The notes under the pieces are model-generated. The model saw only the letters and a list, made by a program, of their open reading frames with translations, did not search any database and had not been told where the DNA came from. Position numbers and translations under genes: made by a program. DNA of 64,000 nt from Lentibacillus amyloliquefaciens (GTDB lineage: Bacteria; Bacillota; Bacilli; Bacillales; Amphibacillaceae). Positions within the stretch are counted from its first letter, which is position 1, and each line of letters opens with the position of its first letter. This document shows positions 1 to 8,958 of the stretch, piece after piece. The DNA is taken from contig NZ_CP013862.1 of assembly GCF_001307805.1 (NCBI RefSeq), forward strand, positions 3,286,001 through 3,350,000. Reading direction: 5' to 3'.

Positions 1-831
1 ATAGTTGACCCTGAGGATATGTTTGTGAAACGGCGCATATCGGCCAGTTTCAAGGATATTCCCGGTGGGCAGCTGCTCGGATCAACGAATGATTACACCC
101 ACCGGCTGCTGGATTTTGACTTGGCGCATGAAGCCCGGGAAACCATCGACGCATGGCTTCATGCTTATGAGAGGGACATGAAACAATCGGTAAAGACGGC
201 TGAGGAAATCATATACTTTCCCAAAGTGGTTGATTATCTGCGGAAACAAGGGCTGTTTAATTGGGAGGAAATGAACGACACACCGCCCGATGACATCACG
301 AAGGAAAGCCTGCAATTCCCTGCCTCGCGCAGTGCCAGGCTGCAGTCATTGACTCGGGGGCAGACGGGGGCTGTCACTTCACTTGGTTATGCTTCCTTGA
401 GAGGCTATGGGCAGGTACACCCGACTGTCGGGGAAGTGCGCGTTGGTGATGCCCCAATTTACATTGAACATCCTAATGAAACTGATACGGACCGAGAGGA
501 CGATTATTATATTGGTGATATTGAACTGACTGAAGTCGAATCGTTCGTCCCGGTCACGGTCAAAAATGAAGCCAATCAAAATGAACTCGACTTTGAAATC
601 GGCTATGGCATCAGTTACGGCCAAAATGAAACAAAAGCGATTGCCATGAGTATCCTGGATCAATGCCTGGAGCACCCGGAAGCGGATTTCCCAACCCATG
701 ATGAAGAGTTTGTTCTGTTACATATCGATTCTGTGGAGTCAACAGGGTTCATTTCACATTTGAAGCTTCCGCATTATGTCACCTTTCAGTCCAAACTTGA
801 CAGTATCCGGCAAATCAAGGAAAGGAGTTGA
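1..831 (+). CDS. phnI: PhnI, C-P lyase core subunit (5' end cut by window)
   Basis: PhnI is a subunit of the PhnGHIJ carbon-phosphorus lyase core. It is known to act as a nucleosidase and, with PhnG, H and L, to attach phosphonate to the ribose of ATP in place of adenine. The reading frame is open from base 1 with no start, so the N-terminus lies upstream; about 276 residues are visible against a usual length near 355-370. Recognition rests on the overall PhnI-like sequence, including the SRSARLQSLTRG and GYASLRGYGQVHPTVGE blocks (roughly visible residues 105-145). The next gene follows at once in the expected order, and phnG and phnH should precede this window. The first visible ATG (base 19) is internal and should not be taken as the start. 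Confidence 0.93.
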   Translation: MVDPEDMFVKRRISASFKDIPGGQLLGSTNDYTHRLLDFDLAHEARETIDAWLHAYERDMKQSVKTAEEIIYFPKVVDYLRKQGLFNWEEMNDTPPDDITKESLQFPASRSARLQSLTRGQTGAVTSLGYASLRGYGQVHPTVGEVRVGDAPIYIEHPNETDTDREDDYYIGDIELTEVESFVPVTVKNEANQNELDFEIGYGISYGQNETKAIAMSILDQCLEHPEADFPTHDEEFVLLHIDSVESTGFISHLKLPHYVTFQSKLDSIRQIKERS

Positions 832-836
832 CCGCT

Positions 837-1699
837 ATGACGATGAAAACCCATTTCGCATTATTGGATGAAGGGTCGAAACGAGAAATCCGCCGTACCA
901 CTTTAAAAGCTGTTGCCATTCCCGGTTACCAGGTCCCGTTTGCGTCAAGGGAGATGCCGATCGCACGCGGCTGGGGCACGGGCGGGTTGCAGATTACCCT
1001 GTCGATCATTGGCATGCAGGATATCCTGAAAGTGATTGACCAGGGTGCTGACGAATCCGTGAACGCCGTCAACATTAAAAAACTGGTGCAAGAAACAACA
1101 GGTGTGAATTTGACGGAACAAACTGGAGAAGCGTCAGTCATTCAATCGCGGCACCGCATCCCGGAAGTGCCGTTATCGGAGGATCAGATTATTGTTCTCC
1201 AGGTTCCGATGCCTGAACCATTAAGAGCTGTGGAAGCAAGTGAATACAAGACTAAAAAAATGCATGCTGAGCAGGAATACAGCGGCGCGTGGCTCATGCT
1301 GTTCGAACAGATCATGCAGTTCAACCGTACAGCTACGAATGCCGATCATCCCGTGCTCGTGAATCACCGCTACGTGATGGCGCCAAGTCCCATCCCGCGG
1401 TTTGACAATCATAAGATGCACCAGTCTGATGCTTTAATATTGCTGGGTGCCGGCAGAGAAAAGAAAATTTATGCCGTCCCCCCTACACCGATGTTGAACC
1501 GCTGGCGTTTGAGGATTATCCGTTCACGGTGGAATCGTTCGAAGGCTGTGCATGCAGGCTGTGCGGTGCAACCGATACATTCCTGGATGAGCTCACCGAC
1601 CCCGATACAGGTGAGACGGTTCATCAGTGCAACGATACAAGTTATTGCCTGGAACGCTTAAACAACTTAGAGCAGGAGGTGGACGAACTTCATGTCTGA
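837..1699 (+). pseudogene. phnJ: PhnJ, radical-SAM C-P lyase, frameshifted in a C-run
   Basis: PhnJ cleaves the carbon-phosphorus bond of ribose-1-phosphonate 5-phosphate with a 4Fe-4S cluster and S-adenosylmethionine. The first 210 or so residues read normally, through GAGREKKIYAVPP. At 1478-1483 there is a run of six C; the original frame then encodes unrelated sequence to a stop at 1661. Reading one base back restores a PhnJ C-terminus ending at 1697-1699, with Cys spacing CxxC-x21-C-x5-C, identical to the three cluster ligands and thiyl Cys of E. coli PhnJ. Restored length is 287 residues (E. coli 281). The site C-CCC-CCT formally fits a -1 slippery heptamer, but a sequencing error or true mutation is likelier. 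Start ATG 837 is preferred over TTG 828 because AAAGGAG ends at 827. The restored end overlaps phnK by 8 bases. Confidence 0.88.
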
Positions 1700-2531
1700 G
1701 CAACCAATTCTTCAAGTCCGACATTTTAACAAACATTTTGGTCCCGGCTGTGGGCATTGCAGCCGGCCGGAAAACCGCGGGCTGGAGGGGAATTACTGCC
1801 CCGTCTGCGGCACGGTGTATGCCTGTGATGATGTTTCATTAGACTTATATCCCGGGGAAATTCTGGGGATCGTCGGCGAAAGCGGCAGCGGCAAATCGAC
1901 CTTGATGAAATGCCTGTATTTTGATGATGCGGCGACGTCCGGAACAGCCTTCATTCAGGATGAAAAGGTCGCTTTAAAAAATGTGTTTCAACTGTCATCA
2001 CAGCAGAAACGTTATATCCGCAATCACCTTTACGGCATGGTTTATCAAAATCCTATGATGGGCCTGAAGATGAATTTTTCCTCAATAGGAAATATTGCCG
2101 AAAAATTAATTGCAGCCGGCAACCGCAATGTACAGGATATGGAAGCAAAAGGAAAAACACTGCTGGAACATGTGCAAATTCCCCTGTCCCGGATGAAAGA
2201 GATGCCTGAGAACTTTTCCGGGGGCATGCAGCAGCGTGTGCAGATTGCCAAAGCACTGTCCAACAACCCGCCAATCCTGTTTCTGGATGAGGTCACGACA
2301 GGTCTGGATTTGTCTGTGCAGGCCAATGTATTGGATTTAATCAAAAAAATTCAGCGTGAATGGCAAATCAGCATGATCGTCGTCTCGCACGATCTCGCCG
2401 TGATACGGATGCTTGCTGACCGGACCCTGGTAATGCTCGATGGGTCGGTTGTTGAGACGGGCTTAACCGATCAAATTCTGGAAGACCCGCAGCATGCCTA
2501 TACGCAACAGCTCGTGTACTCGTTAATTTAG
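1692..2531 (+). CDS. phnK: PhnK, C-P lyase ABC-type ATPase
   Basis: PhnK is an ABC ATPase that binds the C-P lyase core (at PhnJ in E. coli) rather than a membrane permease. Visible motifs are Walker A GESGSGKST (about residues 61-69), the signature FSGGMQQRVQIAKAL, Walker B ILFLDEVTTGLD and an H-loop SHD. The protein is 279 residues, longer than the roughly 252 of E. coli, because of a Cys-rich insert near the N-terminus with C20, C23, C36, C39 and C45 arranged as two CxxC pairs, like a small zinc ribbon. The start ATG 1692 follows AGGAGGTGG and overlaps the restored phnJ end, which suggests translational coupling. Confidence 0.93.
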   Translation: MSEQPILQVRHFNKHFGPGCGHCSRPENRGLEGNYCPVCGTVYACDDVSLDLYPGEILGIVGESGSGKSTLMKCLYFDDAATSGTAFIQDEKVALKNVFQLSSQQKRYIRNHLYGMVYQNPMMGLKMNFSSIGNIAEKLIAAGNRNVQDMEAKGKTLLEHVQIPLSRMKEMPENFSGGMQQRVQIAKALSNNPPILFLDEVTTGLDLSVQANVLDLIKKIQREWQISMIVVSHDLAVIRMLADRTLVMLDGSVVETGLTDQILEDPQHAYTQQLVYSLI

Positions 2532-2543
2532 GAGGTTCTCAAG

Positions 2544-3725
2544 TTGCTTATTGTTCATAACGGAAAAGTCATCACTGAAGAAGCGATTGAAGAAAATAAA
2601 GCCGTTGTCATTGAGGGTGACTTCATTCAGACCATCATTCCGGAAGCGGACATCGGAAACTATCCTGAAGCAGCCCTGATGAATGCCAATGGCGGCTACG
2701 TATCACCCGGATTCATCGATATTCATTCGGATTATATAGAAACCATCGTTTCACCGCGCCCGACCACCATGATGGATATGCATTTCGGGCTCAGGGAAGC
2801 GGAGAAAATACTGATCGATAACGGTATTACCACGATGTTTCATTCACTCTCATTTTACCGTGAAGATGCCATCAACCATAAACCGATGCGCACGCCGGAG
2901 AATGTCCAGAAGCTGGTGGATGCCATTGAGGACACCCATCATAATATGCACTTGATCCGGCATCGCCTGCATGCCCGGTTCGAAATCGATAACCTGGATC
3001 AGATTCCTGTCCTGGAAAATAACATCCAAGCCGGAAAAGTCCATTTGCTTTCATTTATGGATCACACCCCCGGGCAGGGGCAATACCGGGACCTGGAAAT
3101 GTATCGCAAAACGTTGAAAGGCTACCGCGATCTATCTGATTCTGATGTCAATGTGATTATTAAAGAGCGGCAGGATGTCGAGCGGATGACCATTGACAAA
3201 ATGAAGGAAGTTGGCGAACTGGCCCTCCGGCACAACATTGCCCTGGCGTCACACGATGATGACCGTGAAACAAAGGTTGATTTGGTCAAATCGTTCGGCA
3301 CCACCATCAGCGAATTTCCCGTCTCGCTTGCGATTGCAGCCAAAGCAAAACAGGAGGGGCTGCAGACGATTGTCGGTGCGCCGAATGTTCTTATGGGTGG
3401 CTCCCATTCCGGTAATTTATCAGCCGCTGACGCTGTCAACTCAGATGCAGCCGATATTCTTTGCAGCGACTATTATCCGGCAGCAATGCTTCATGCTGTT
3501 TTTGAACTGGGTGAGACATATGGCAATAATCTGCATGACATGTTTATGATGGTTACCAAAAACCCGGCACAGGCCGTTCATATGGATGATGCAATCGGCA
3601 GCATTCAGGCAGGCAAAAAGGCTGATTTATTAGTCATCGAACGGATGGAAGATGGTTTTCCAATCATCACGAAAACGATTGTCAATGGCAGGATTATGAC
3701 AACAACCAACTACCGCACGGATTAA
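2544..3725 (+). CDS. phnM: PhnM, ribose 1-methylphosphonate 5-triphosphate diphosphatase
   Basis: PhnM is an amidohydrolase-superfamily metalloenzyme that removes diphosphate from alpha-D-ribose 1-methylphosphonate 5-triphosphate before C-P cleavage. The metal motif is visible as SPGFIDIHSDYIE near residues 53-65, with later metal or active-site blocks FMDHTPGQGQYRD (about 171-183), ASHDDDRE (about 235) and GAPNVLMGGSHSGN (about 278). The 393 residues fit the family, which is about 380. Translation probably starts at TTG 2544, because GGAGG at 2531-2535 sits 8 bases upstream and the protein begins with the family-typical LIVHNGKVI. It lies 12 bases after phnK and 14 before phnL in the same operon. 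Confidence 0.94.
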   Translation: MLIVHNGKVITEEAIEENKAVVIEGDFIQTIIPEADIGNYPEAALMNANGGYVSPGFIDIHSDYIETIVSPRPTTMMDMHFGLREAEKILIDNGITTMFHSLSFYREDAINHKPMRTPENVQKLVDAIEDTHHNMHLIRHRLHARFEIDNLDQIPVLENNIQAGKVHLLSFMDHTPGQGQYRDLEMYRKTLKGYRDLSDSDVNVIIKERQDVERMTIDKMKEVGELALRHNIALASHDDDRETKVDLVKSFGTTISEFPVSLAIAAKAKQEGLQTIVGAPNVLMGGSHSGNLSAADAVNSDAADILCSDYYPAAMLHAVFELGETYGNNLHDMFMMVTKNPAQAVHMDDAIGSIQAGKKADLLVIERMEDGFPIITKTIVNGRIMTTTNYRTD

Positions 3726-3739
3726 AGGAGGGGTATTGA

Positions 3740-4453
3740 ATGGCCATCATTGAGGTGTGTGATTTTGGCAAAAATTTTTCGATTCATCACCTGAACAAGA
3801 CGATGCAAGCAGTCAAGAACATCAATTTCACCGTTGAGGAAGGCCAGTTTGTCGGTATCACGGGTAAAAGCGGCAGCGGGAAATCCACCATTTTAAAAAG
3901 TTTATACCGAACGTACCTGCCGGATGAAGGGTATATTTATTACGATTCCGGACGGTTTGGCCGCATCAATTTATCAGAAGCGCCGGAGCGGACGATTGTC
4001 TATTTGCGCAAACACGAAATCGGTTATGTGTCCCAGTTTCTGAATGTGATGCCGAGAAGAACCGCACGTGAGTTAGTGAAGCAGGCGCTTTTGGAGATGG
4101 GTGAGGACAATGCCGCGGCTAATCGGGAAGCTGAGAAAACACTAAATCATTTTCAGCTGGACCCGAAACTTTGGGATACCTATCCCAATACCTTTTCAGG
4201 CGGTGAGAAACTGCGCCTGAATGTTGCGATGGCCACGGTTAAACAACCGCGCCTGTTACTGCTTGATGAACCCACCGCAAGTCTGGATCAGCAGTCAAAA
4301 GGCAAAGTGCGGGAAGTGATTGAAAAACTGAAAGCCAGCGGAACAACACTGATCGGCATTTTTCATGACATTGAATTTATGGATGGGCTGACCGATTATG
4401 TATTTGATATGCAGACACATTATGAAGGGATGTCGATAGCACATGAAAGCTGA
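3740..4453 (+). CDS. phnL: PhnL, C-P lyase ABC-type ATPase
   Basis: PhnL is the second ABC ATPase of the C-P lyase system and is needed with PhnG, H and I for coupling phosphonate to ribose triphosphate. Walker A GKSGSGKST lies near residues 41-49, the signature FSGGEKLRLNVAMA near 153, Walker B LLLLDEPTASLD near 172, and the H-loop FHD near 205. At 237 residues it matches the family (about 226-240). The start ATG 3740 follows AAAGGAGGGG. Its stop overlaps the next gene by 11 bases, so the two are likely translated together. Confidence 0.93.
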   Translation: MAIIEVCDFGKNFSIHHLNKTMQAVKNINFTVEEGQFVGITGKSGSGKSTILKSLYRTYLPDEGYIYYDSGRFGRINLSEAPERTIVYLRKHEIGYVSQFLNVMPRRTARELVKQALLEMGEDNAAANREAEKTLNHFQLDPKLWDTYPNTFSGGEKLRLNVAMATVKQPRLLLLDEPTASLDQQSKGKVREVIEKLKASGTTLIGIFHDIEFMDGLTDYVFDMQTHYEGMSIAHES

Positions 4454-5264
4454 CCTGCACGTTCACAGTCATTATTCGGATGGTTCCGGCACGGTGGATG
4501 AGGTGTTGCGCGCAGCAAGCGAAAACGGCGTTAACCGGATCAGTTTTGTTGACCATGACACGACACAAGGTCTCTTTGAAAAAATCGAAACGGGCAAACA
4601 ATACGGGATTGATGTCGTGCCCGGTATTGAAATCTCGGCCTATGACTATGAACGGAAACGCAAAGTGCACGTATTGGGGTACCATTTCAGTCCTGACGCC
4701 ATTCATATCCATGAACTGTGCCAGCCGCTGCTGAGGAAAAGACATGCATTTTCCCTGTGGCAGATTGACCAAATCCGCTCGGCGGGCTATCCGCTCGACC
4801 CCGAAGGAATTGGAAAAAGCGCATCCCCGGGCGGGACTATTTACAAGCAGCATATCATGAAGCATCTGACCACGTCTGATTATCATGCCGCTGCCTATCA
4901 AACGTTATATCAGCAGCTGTTCAAAGGAAACGGTCCTGCTTCCGGCGATATTGCGTATATCGATGCATTCGATGCTGTCCGGGCAATACGCGCGGATGAC
5001 GGCATCGCAGTTGTCGCGCACCCCGGCCAGCTTGATTCCTATGATATTATCCATGAGCTGATTCCGATCGGACTAAATGGGGTGGAACGCAATCATCCGG
5101 ATCATACGGAAGAAGACCATCAAAAAGTTGAAGCTCTGGCAAGCGAGTACAATTTATACATGACCGGTGGAACGGATTATCACGGTACATTCGGCGTCCC
5201 CATTCAAGTTGGTGACCTCGTGAGTCCTTCGTCGCTTGAAAGTGTAGATATTGGATCCATTTAG
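4443..5264 (+). CDS. PHP-family phosphoesterase of the C-P lyase operon (PhnPP-like)
   Basis: This 273-residue PHP-domain protein carries metal ligands HVHSHYSDGSG (residues 5-15), FVDHDTTQG (about 36-44), PGIEISAYD (about 62-70), VVAHPGQL (about 190-197) and GGTDYHG (about 242-248). Related PHP enzymes in C-P lyase operons, described from Eggerthella lenta as PhnPP, open the 1,2-cyclic phosphate of 5-phosphoribosyl cyclic phosphate and then remove the 2-phosphate, giving ribose 5-phosphate. Here the gene sits where phnP would be expected and overlaps phnL, and no metallo-beta-lactamase PhnP is visible in the window. The same role is therefore likely but inferred from family and position. Confidence 0.85.
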   Translation: MKADLHVHSHYSDGSGTVDEVLRAASENGVNRISFVDHDTTQGLFEKIETGKQYGIDVVPGIEISAYDYERKRKVHVLGYHFSPDAIHIHELCQPLLRKRHAFSLWQIDQIRSAGYPLDPEGIGKSASPGGTIYKQHIMKHLTTSDYHAAAYQTLYQQLFKGNGPASGDIAYIDAFDAVRAIRADDGIAVVAHPGQLDSYDIIHELIPIGLNGVERNHPDHTEEDHQKVEALASEYNLYMTGGTDYHGTFGVPIQVGDLVSPSSLESVDIGSI

Positions 5265-5325
5265 CTTGATGAATGTCTGATGAATATGCCAAGGAAACAA
5301 TTTTCACGAAAAAGGAGCGTAACCA

Positions 5326-6369
5326 ATGAAATTAACCAGATTGATGACGGCCGTATTGCTTGTCTTGATGAGTGGCGTATTGCTCGCTTGTTCCACTGGA
5401 AACGCCGGGACACAAAATGCATCATCAGATGACACCATTGATGTTGTCTGGTATCCGAATGAATCCGGTAAGGAACTGAAGTCCTCACGTGATGCGATTG
5501 GAAAAGTGATCGCTGATGCAACAGGGAAAGACGTGAAGCATCACTTAACGACGGATTACGCGATTGCGATTGAAACACTGGTGAATAACAATGCCGATGT
5601 TGCTTTTCTCGGCGCACAAGGCTATATCGAAGCCAAAGCGAAAAATGATGCCATCACGCCGCTTGCCGTTGCAACCGGCCCGTCCGGCACACTGGAAGAT
5701 GCCAAATACCATAGCTGGCTGGCCGTTCAGGAGGGGACGGAAGACAAATTCAAAAAGAATGGTGAATTTTCACTGGACACACTTGAAGGAAAAAATATGT
5801 CGTTTGTATCAACCAGTTCTACATCAGGCTTTCAAGTGCCAAGCGCCACCATCGTTGATCATTTTTCAAGCACAGATAAGTATGCCGAGTTAACATCCGA
5901 AGATCTAATGCAGGGCGGCACACTGTTCGATCAGGTGCTCTTCGGCAACTCGCATCAGGGTTCTGCCGTTAACCTTCTGCAAGGCAATGCTGACGTTGCA
6001 GCTTTCTGTGACACGTGTGTCGACAATTATGTTGAAGTGAGCGAAGGCGAAGAAAATAAAGCTGGATCGGTTTACAAAGTAAAGGACGACGCTGCCAAAC
6101 CATTTGATACGGTTAAAGGAAGCAACTTCACGCTGATGAGTGTAACACCGGTATTGAACGCGCCATTTGCTGCCAATGTGGAGTCGCTCGGTGAAGAAGA
6201 TTATAATAATCTGAAAGAGGCATTCACATCAGATGAAGTGGCAGGCAATGAGGAGATTTTTGTCCCTGAGGATTCCGGCAAGACAGGCTTATTCTTCAAA
6301 TCAGGTGATGAACGATTCGCACCTGTTGAAGATTCCTGGTTTGACCCGATCCGTGAATTATCGCAGTAA
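5326..6369 (+). CDS. phnD: PhnD, phosphonate ABC transporter substrate-binding lipoprotein
   Basis: PhnD captures phosphonates outside the membrane and delivers them to the PhnCE importer. The N-terminus is a lipoprotein signal peptide with a hydrophobic stretch ending in lipobox LLAC (lipidated Cys at residue 22), as expected in a Gram-positive. The mature part starts with a VVWYPNESGKE segment typical of PhnD-type periplasmic-binding folds and contains a STSSTSGFQVPSA ligand-loop-like block near residue 165. The 347 residues match the family. AAAGGAG lies upstream of ATG 5326. It is followed in order by phnC and two phnE genes, so the importer is complete. Confidence 0.93.
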   Translation: MKLTRLMTAVLLVLMSGVLLACSTGNAGTQNASSDDTIDVVWYPNESGKELKSSRDAIGKVIADATGKDVKHHLTTDYAIAIETLVNNNADVAFLGAQGYIEAKAKNDAITPLAVATGPSGTLEDAKYHSWLAVQEGTEDKFKKNGEFSLDTLEGKNMSFVSTSSTSGFQVPSATIVDHFSSTDKYAELTSEDLMQGGTLFDQVLFGNSHQGSAVNLLQGNADVAAFCDTCVDNYVEVSEGEENKAGSVYKVKDDAAKPFDTVKGSNFTLMSVTPVLNAPFAANVESLGEEDYNNLKEAFTSDEVAGNEEIFVPEDSGKTGLFFKSGDERFAPVEDSWFDPIRELSQ

Positions 6370-6451
6370 ACACCGGGCAACAGGTGCAGTGTATGCATGC
6401 GATTGATGTGCATACGCTGCATCAACTATTAAAGCGAAGGGAGTCTTTACC

Positions 6452-7216
6452 ATGCCGCTCTTGCAAGTGAACAATCTGGGAAAGTCTTATAATGGCCAAT
6501 CAAATGTGCTGGAAGATATCAGTTTTGACGTTGGGGCCGGGGAGTTTGTCGCAGTCATCGGGCCGTCCGGTGCAGGAAAGTCAACGTTATTGCGGTGCAT
6601 TAACCGCATGGTGGACATCACTGAAGGGAACGTCACATTTGACGGTTCCGATATCGGCAGTCTGAACAAACGGGAATTGCGCAAAACGCGGACAAATATC
6701 GGCATGATTTTCCAGCATTATAATCTTGTCCCCCGTCTTTCCGTGATTGAAAATGTGCTCCATGGACGATTCGGCTATAAAAATGCCCTGCAAGGTGTTT
6801 TTGGAAAATTTACAGAGGAAGAAAAAACAAAGGCCTTCACCCTGCTTCAGAAACTGGGAATTGCCGATCACGCGTACAGACGCTGTGATCAATTGAGCGG
6901 CGGCCAGCAGCAGCGCGTCGGCATTGCCCGCGCGCTGATTCAGGATCCGAAACTGATTTTGTGTGACGAACCGATTGCCTCACTCGATCCGAACACATCC
7001 AAAGTCATTATGGACTATCTGAAAACAATCGCATCCGAAATGAATATAACCTGCATCGTGAACCTGCATCAAGTCGATGTGGCAAAAAGCTATTCAGACC
7101 GCATGATCGGATTGAACAATGGGCGCATTGTATTTGACGGAAGCAGTTACCGTATCACGGAGGATCGGATCAATACGATTTATGGGTCGGAACTTCGCGA
7201 ATTAATTACCGGATAA
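6452..7216 (+). CDS. phnC: PhnC, phosphonate ABC transporter ATP-binding protein
   Basis: PhnC is the cytoplasmic ATPase driving phosphonate import through PhnE. Walker A GPSGAGKST lies near residues 36-44, the Q-loop IFQHYNLVPRLSVIENVLHG near 85-105 is typical of the PhnC branch, the signature LSGGQQQRVGIARAL lies near 148, and Walker B LILCDEPIASLD near 168. Length 254 is normal. GAAGGGAG precedes ATG 6452. An 82-base spacer separates it from phnD, with a short inverted stretch around 6395-6415 (TGCATGCGATTGATGTGCA) that could be a weak processing or attenuation hairpin. Confidence 0.94.
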   Translation: MPLLQVNNLGKSYNGQSNVLEDISFDVGAGEFVAVIGPSGAGKSTLLRCINRMVDITEGNVTFDGSDIGSLNKRELRKTRTNIGMIFQHYNLVPRLSVIENVLHGRFGYKNALQGVFGKFTEEEKTKAFTLLQKLGIADHAYRRCDQLSGGQQQRVGIARALIQDPKLILCDEPIASLDPNTSKVIMDYLKTIASEMNITCIVNLHQVDVAKSYSDRMIGLNNGRIVFDGSSYRITEDRINTIYGSELRELITG

Positions 7217-7229
7217 GGAGTTTTGCATC

Positions 7230-8015
7230 ATGACAGAGGTTATTATGCGCAAGAAAAAATGGAAACTGTCATTGATATTGCTGCTGATTGTCCTTGCTTC
7301 TATCGCATCGTCTGTCATCACGGATTTCAATGCAGCCCATGGCATCGCTTCGATTCCCGGCGCACTGCAATGGATTTTATCCAACATGTATCTTTCTGAA
7401 CAGGCAATGGAACGATTTCCAATGATCATGAACAGGCTGCTGGAGACTATCTTCATGTCGATTGCAGCAACCACTTCAGCAGCGGTTGTATCCATTTTTC
7501 TTGGAATCATGGGTTCCAAAGTGACACGGATCAACCCATTTTTGAGTTCCCTGGCACGGTTAATCGCTTCATTCACACGGAACATTCCTGTCGTTGCCTG
7601 GGCGTTAATTTTGCTCATCTCATTCGGGCAAAATTCCATGACTGGTTATCTGGCCTTGTTTGCAGGGACAGTCGGCTTCTTAACGCGCGCCTTCATTGAA
7701 ACGATTGATGAAGCAAATGAAAGTGCCGTTGAAGCGTTGCGCGCGACCGGAGCTATGTACCCGCATATCATTAATAAAGCCGTTCTCCCGCAAAGCATGC
7801 CGCAAATAATCAGCTGGGTATTGTTCATGGTTGAGACGAATATCCGCAGTGCCACATTGGTCGGCATATTAACAGGAACCGGCATCGGTTTTGTCTTTGA
7901 TATGTATTACAAAACGATGGATTATAACACGGTGGCCCTGGTGACATACAGCATCATTATTACCGTCATCTGCATCGAATTGATTTCAAATTACGTACGG
8001 AAGGTGATTTTGTAA
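7230..8015 (+). CDS. phnE: PhnE, phosphonate ABC transporter permease (first copy)
   Basis: This is an inner-membrane permease of the binding-protein-dependent type. It has a hydrophobic N-terminal segment, about five to six further membrane segments, and the EAA loop visible as SAVEALRATGAMYPHIINKAVLPQSMP near residues 164-190, which contacts the ATPase. The family is known to form the membrane pore with PhnC. The 261 residues are typical. AAGGAG lies just before ATG 7230, and the stop TAA (8013-8015) overlaps the ATG of the second permease gene as TAATG, so the two subunits are probably made in equal amounts and may form a heterodimer. Confidence 0.93.
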   Translation: MTEVIMRKKKWKLSLILLLIVLASIASSVITDFNAAHGIASIPGALQWILSNMYLSEQAMERFPMIMNRLLETIFMSIAATTSAAVVSIFLGIMGSKVTRINPFLSSLARLIASFTRNIPVVAWALILLISFGQNSMTGYLALFAGTVGFLTRAFIETIDEANESAVEALRATGAMYPHIINKAVLPQSMPQIISWVLFMVETNIRSATLVGILTGTGIGFVFDMYYKTMDYNTVALVTYSIIITVICIELISNYVRKVIL

Positions 8016-8845
8016 TGGAAGCCGTCACATCTATCAAACGAAAACGCAATGGATGTATCATGATTAAAGCAGGCAACCATGCTGACCGTGTCATGAGCAT
8101 GACCATCGCTGCCCTGTTCGCATTGACCATCACCGCTTTTTTTGTCTTTGATTATACCGGTTTGGAATGGAAAACAGCCATTCTCGGAACTCTTTCAAAC
8201 TTAAAAACGATGTTTCTCGCTCCGCAGTTAAACAGCGTTGGCCTGCCGGAAGCCATCCATCAGGTTGCGATTACGCTGGGATTGGCCACATTGGCAACGG
8301 TTATCGGTGCAGTCATTGCATTTTTTCTCGGCTTGCTCGCTGCTGACAATTTATCAAACAACTGGGTATCTAAAACAATCCGTACGTTTGTTGCCTTCAT
8401 ACGAGCTGTCCCGACGGTATTATGGGTGCTGATCTTTGCAATTGCAGCAGGTCTGGGCAGTGAAGCCGCTGTCATCGGGATGTTGTTTCACTCGATTGCT
8501 TACTTGGTCAAAGCGTTTTCCGAGTCATTTGAAGAAATTGATGAAGGGGTCATAGAAGCCCTGCGTTCGACCGGTTCCAGCTGGTGGCACGTCGTCATTC
8601 ACGCCGTCATCCCATCGACTTCTACATATCTGTTATCCTGGACGTTCCTGCGTTTTGAGATCAACTTTTCAGTCGCGGTCGCAATGGGTGCCGCAGCCGG
8701 AGCCGGCGGAATCGGCTATGAGCTGTTCATGGCATCAGGATTCTACTTTGACCTGAATGAAGTAGGCTTTATCACCTATGCCATACTCGCCATCGCCATC
8801 TTACTGGAATTATTATCCACCAAATTGAAAAAACAGTATTTGTAA
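8015..8845 (+). CDS. phnE: PhnE, phosphonate ABC transporter permease (second copy)
   Basis: This is the second permease subunit, 276 residues. Several membrane segments are visible (for example residues 29-47 and 85-110), with an EAA loop VIEALRSTGSSWWHVVIHAVIPSTS near 184-208. It starts at ATG 8015 inside the stop of the preceding gene. An in-frame ATG at 8060 could also serve, which would remove a basic leader of about 15 residues. Paired phnE genes are common in Firmicute phosphonate loci. It is the last gene of the operon, and a strong hairpin follows 31 bases downstream. Confidence 0.92.
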   Translation: MEAVTSIKRKRNGCIMIKAGNHADRVMSMTIAALFALTITAFFVFDYTGLEWKTAILGTLSNLKTMFLAPQLNSVGLPEAIHQVAITLGLATLATVIGAVIAFFLGLLAADNLSNNWVSKTIRTFVAFIRAVPTVLWVLIFAIAAGLGSEAAVIGMLFHSIAYLVKAFSESFEEIDEGVIEALRSTGSSWWHVVIHAVIPSTSTYLLSWTFLRFEINFSVAVAMGAAAGAGGIGYELFMASGFYFDLNEVGFITYAILAIAILLELLSTKLKKQYL

Positions 8846-8875
8846 GGAATAGTGCAAAGGGGTGTCCAGCTAGTG

Positions 8876-8906
8876 GTGGGACAGGGTGTCTGACACCCTG
8901 TCCCAC
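8876..8906. terminator. Perfect 15-bp inverted repeat after the phn operon
   Basis: GTGGGACAGGGTGTC is followed by one base and its exact reverse complement. It lies 31 bases after the last phn gene and could end transcription, although only TTAATATT follows and there is no clean T-run. The GGGACAG-type arms resemble other palindromes in this window (18829, 19052, 50135), so it may be a copy of a dispersed palindrome family rather than a dedicated terminator. Confidence 0.55.
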
Positions 8907-8958
8907 TTAATATTGAGTGCACTGGCGGGTGGTGGAAGGTAAGCGAGAGCGGGATCGA

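Noticed and set aside
1627..1842. Plus-strand 71-codon frame between phnJ and phnK
   Set aside because: It overlaps the restored phnJ end and the phnK start in another frame and has no ribosome site of its own.
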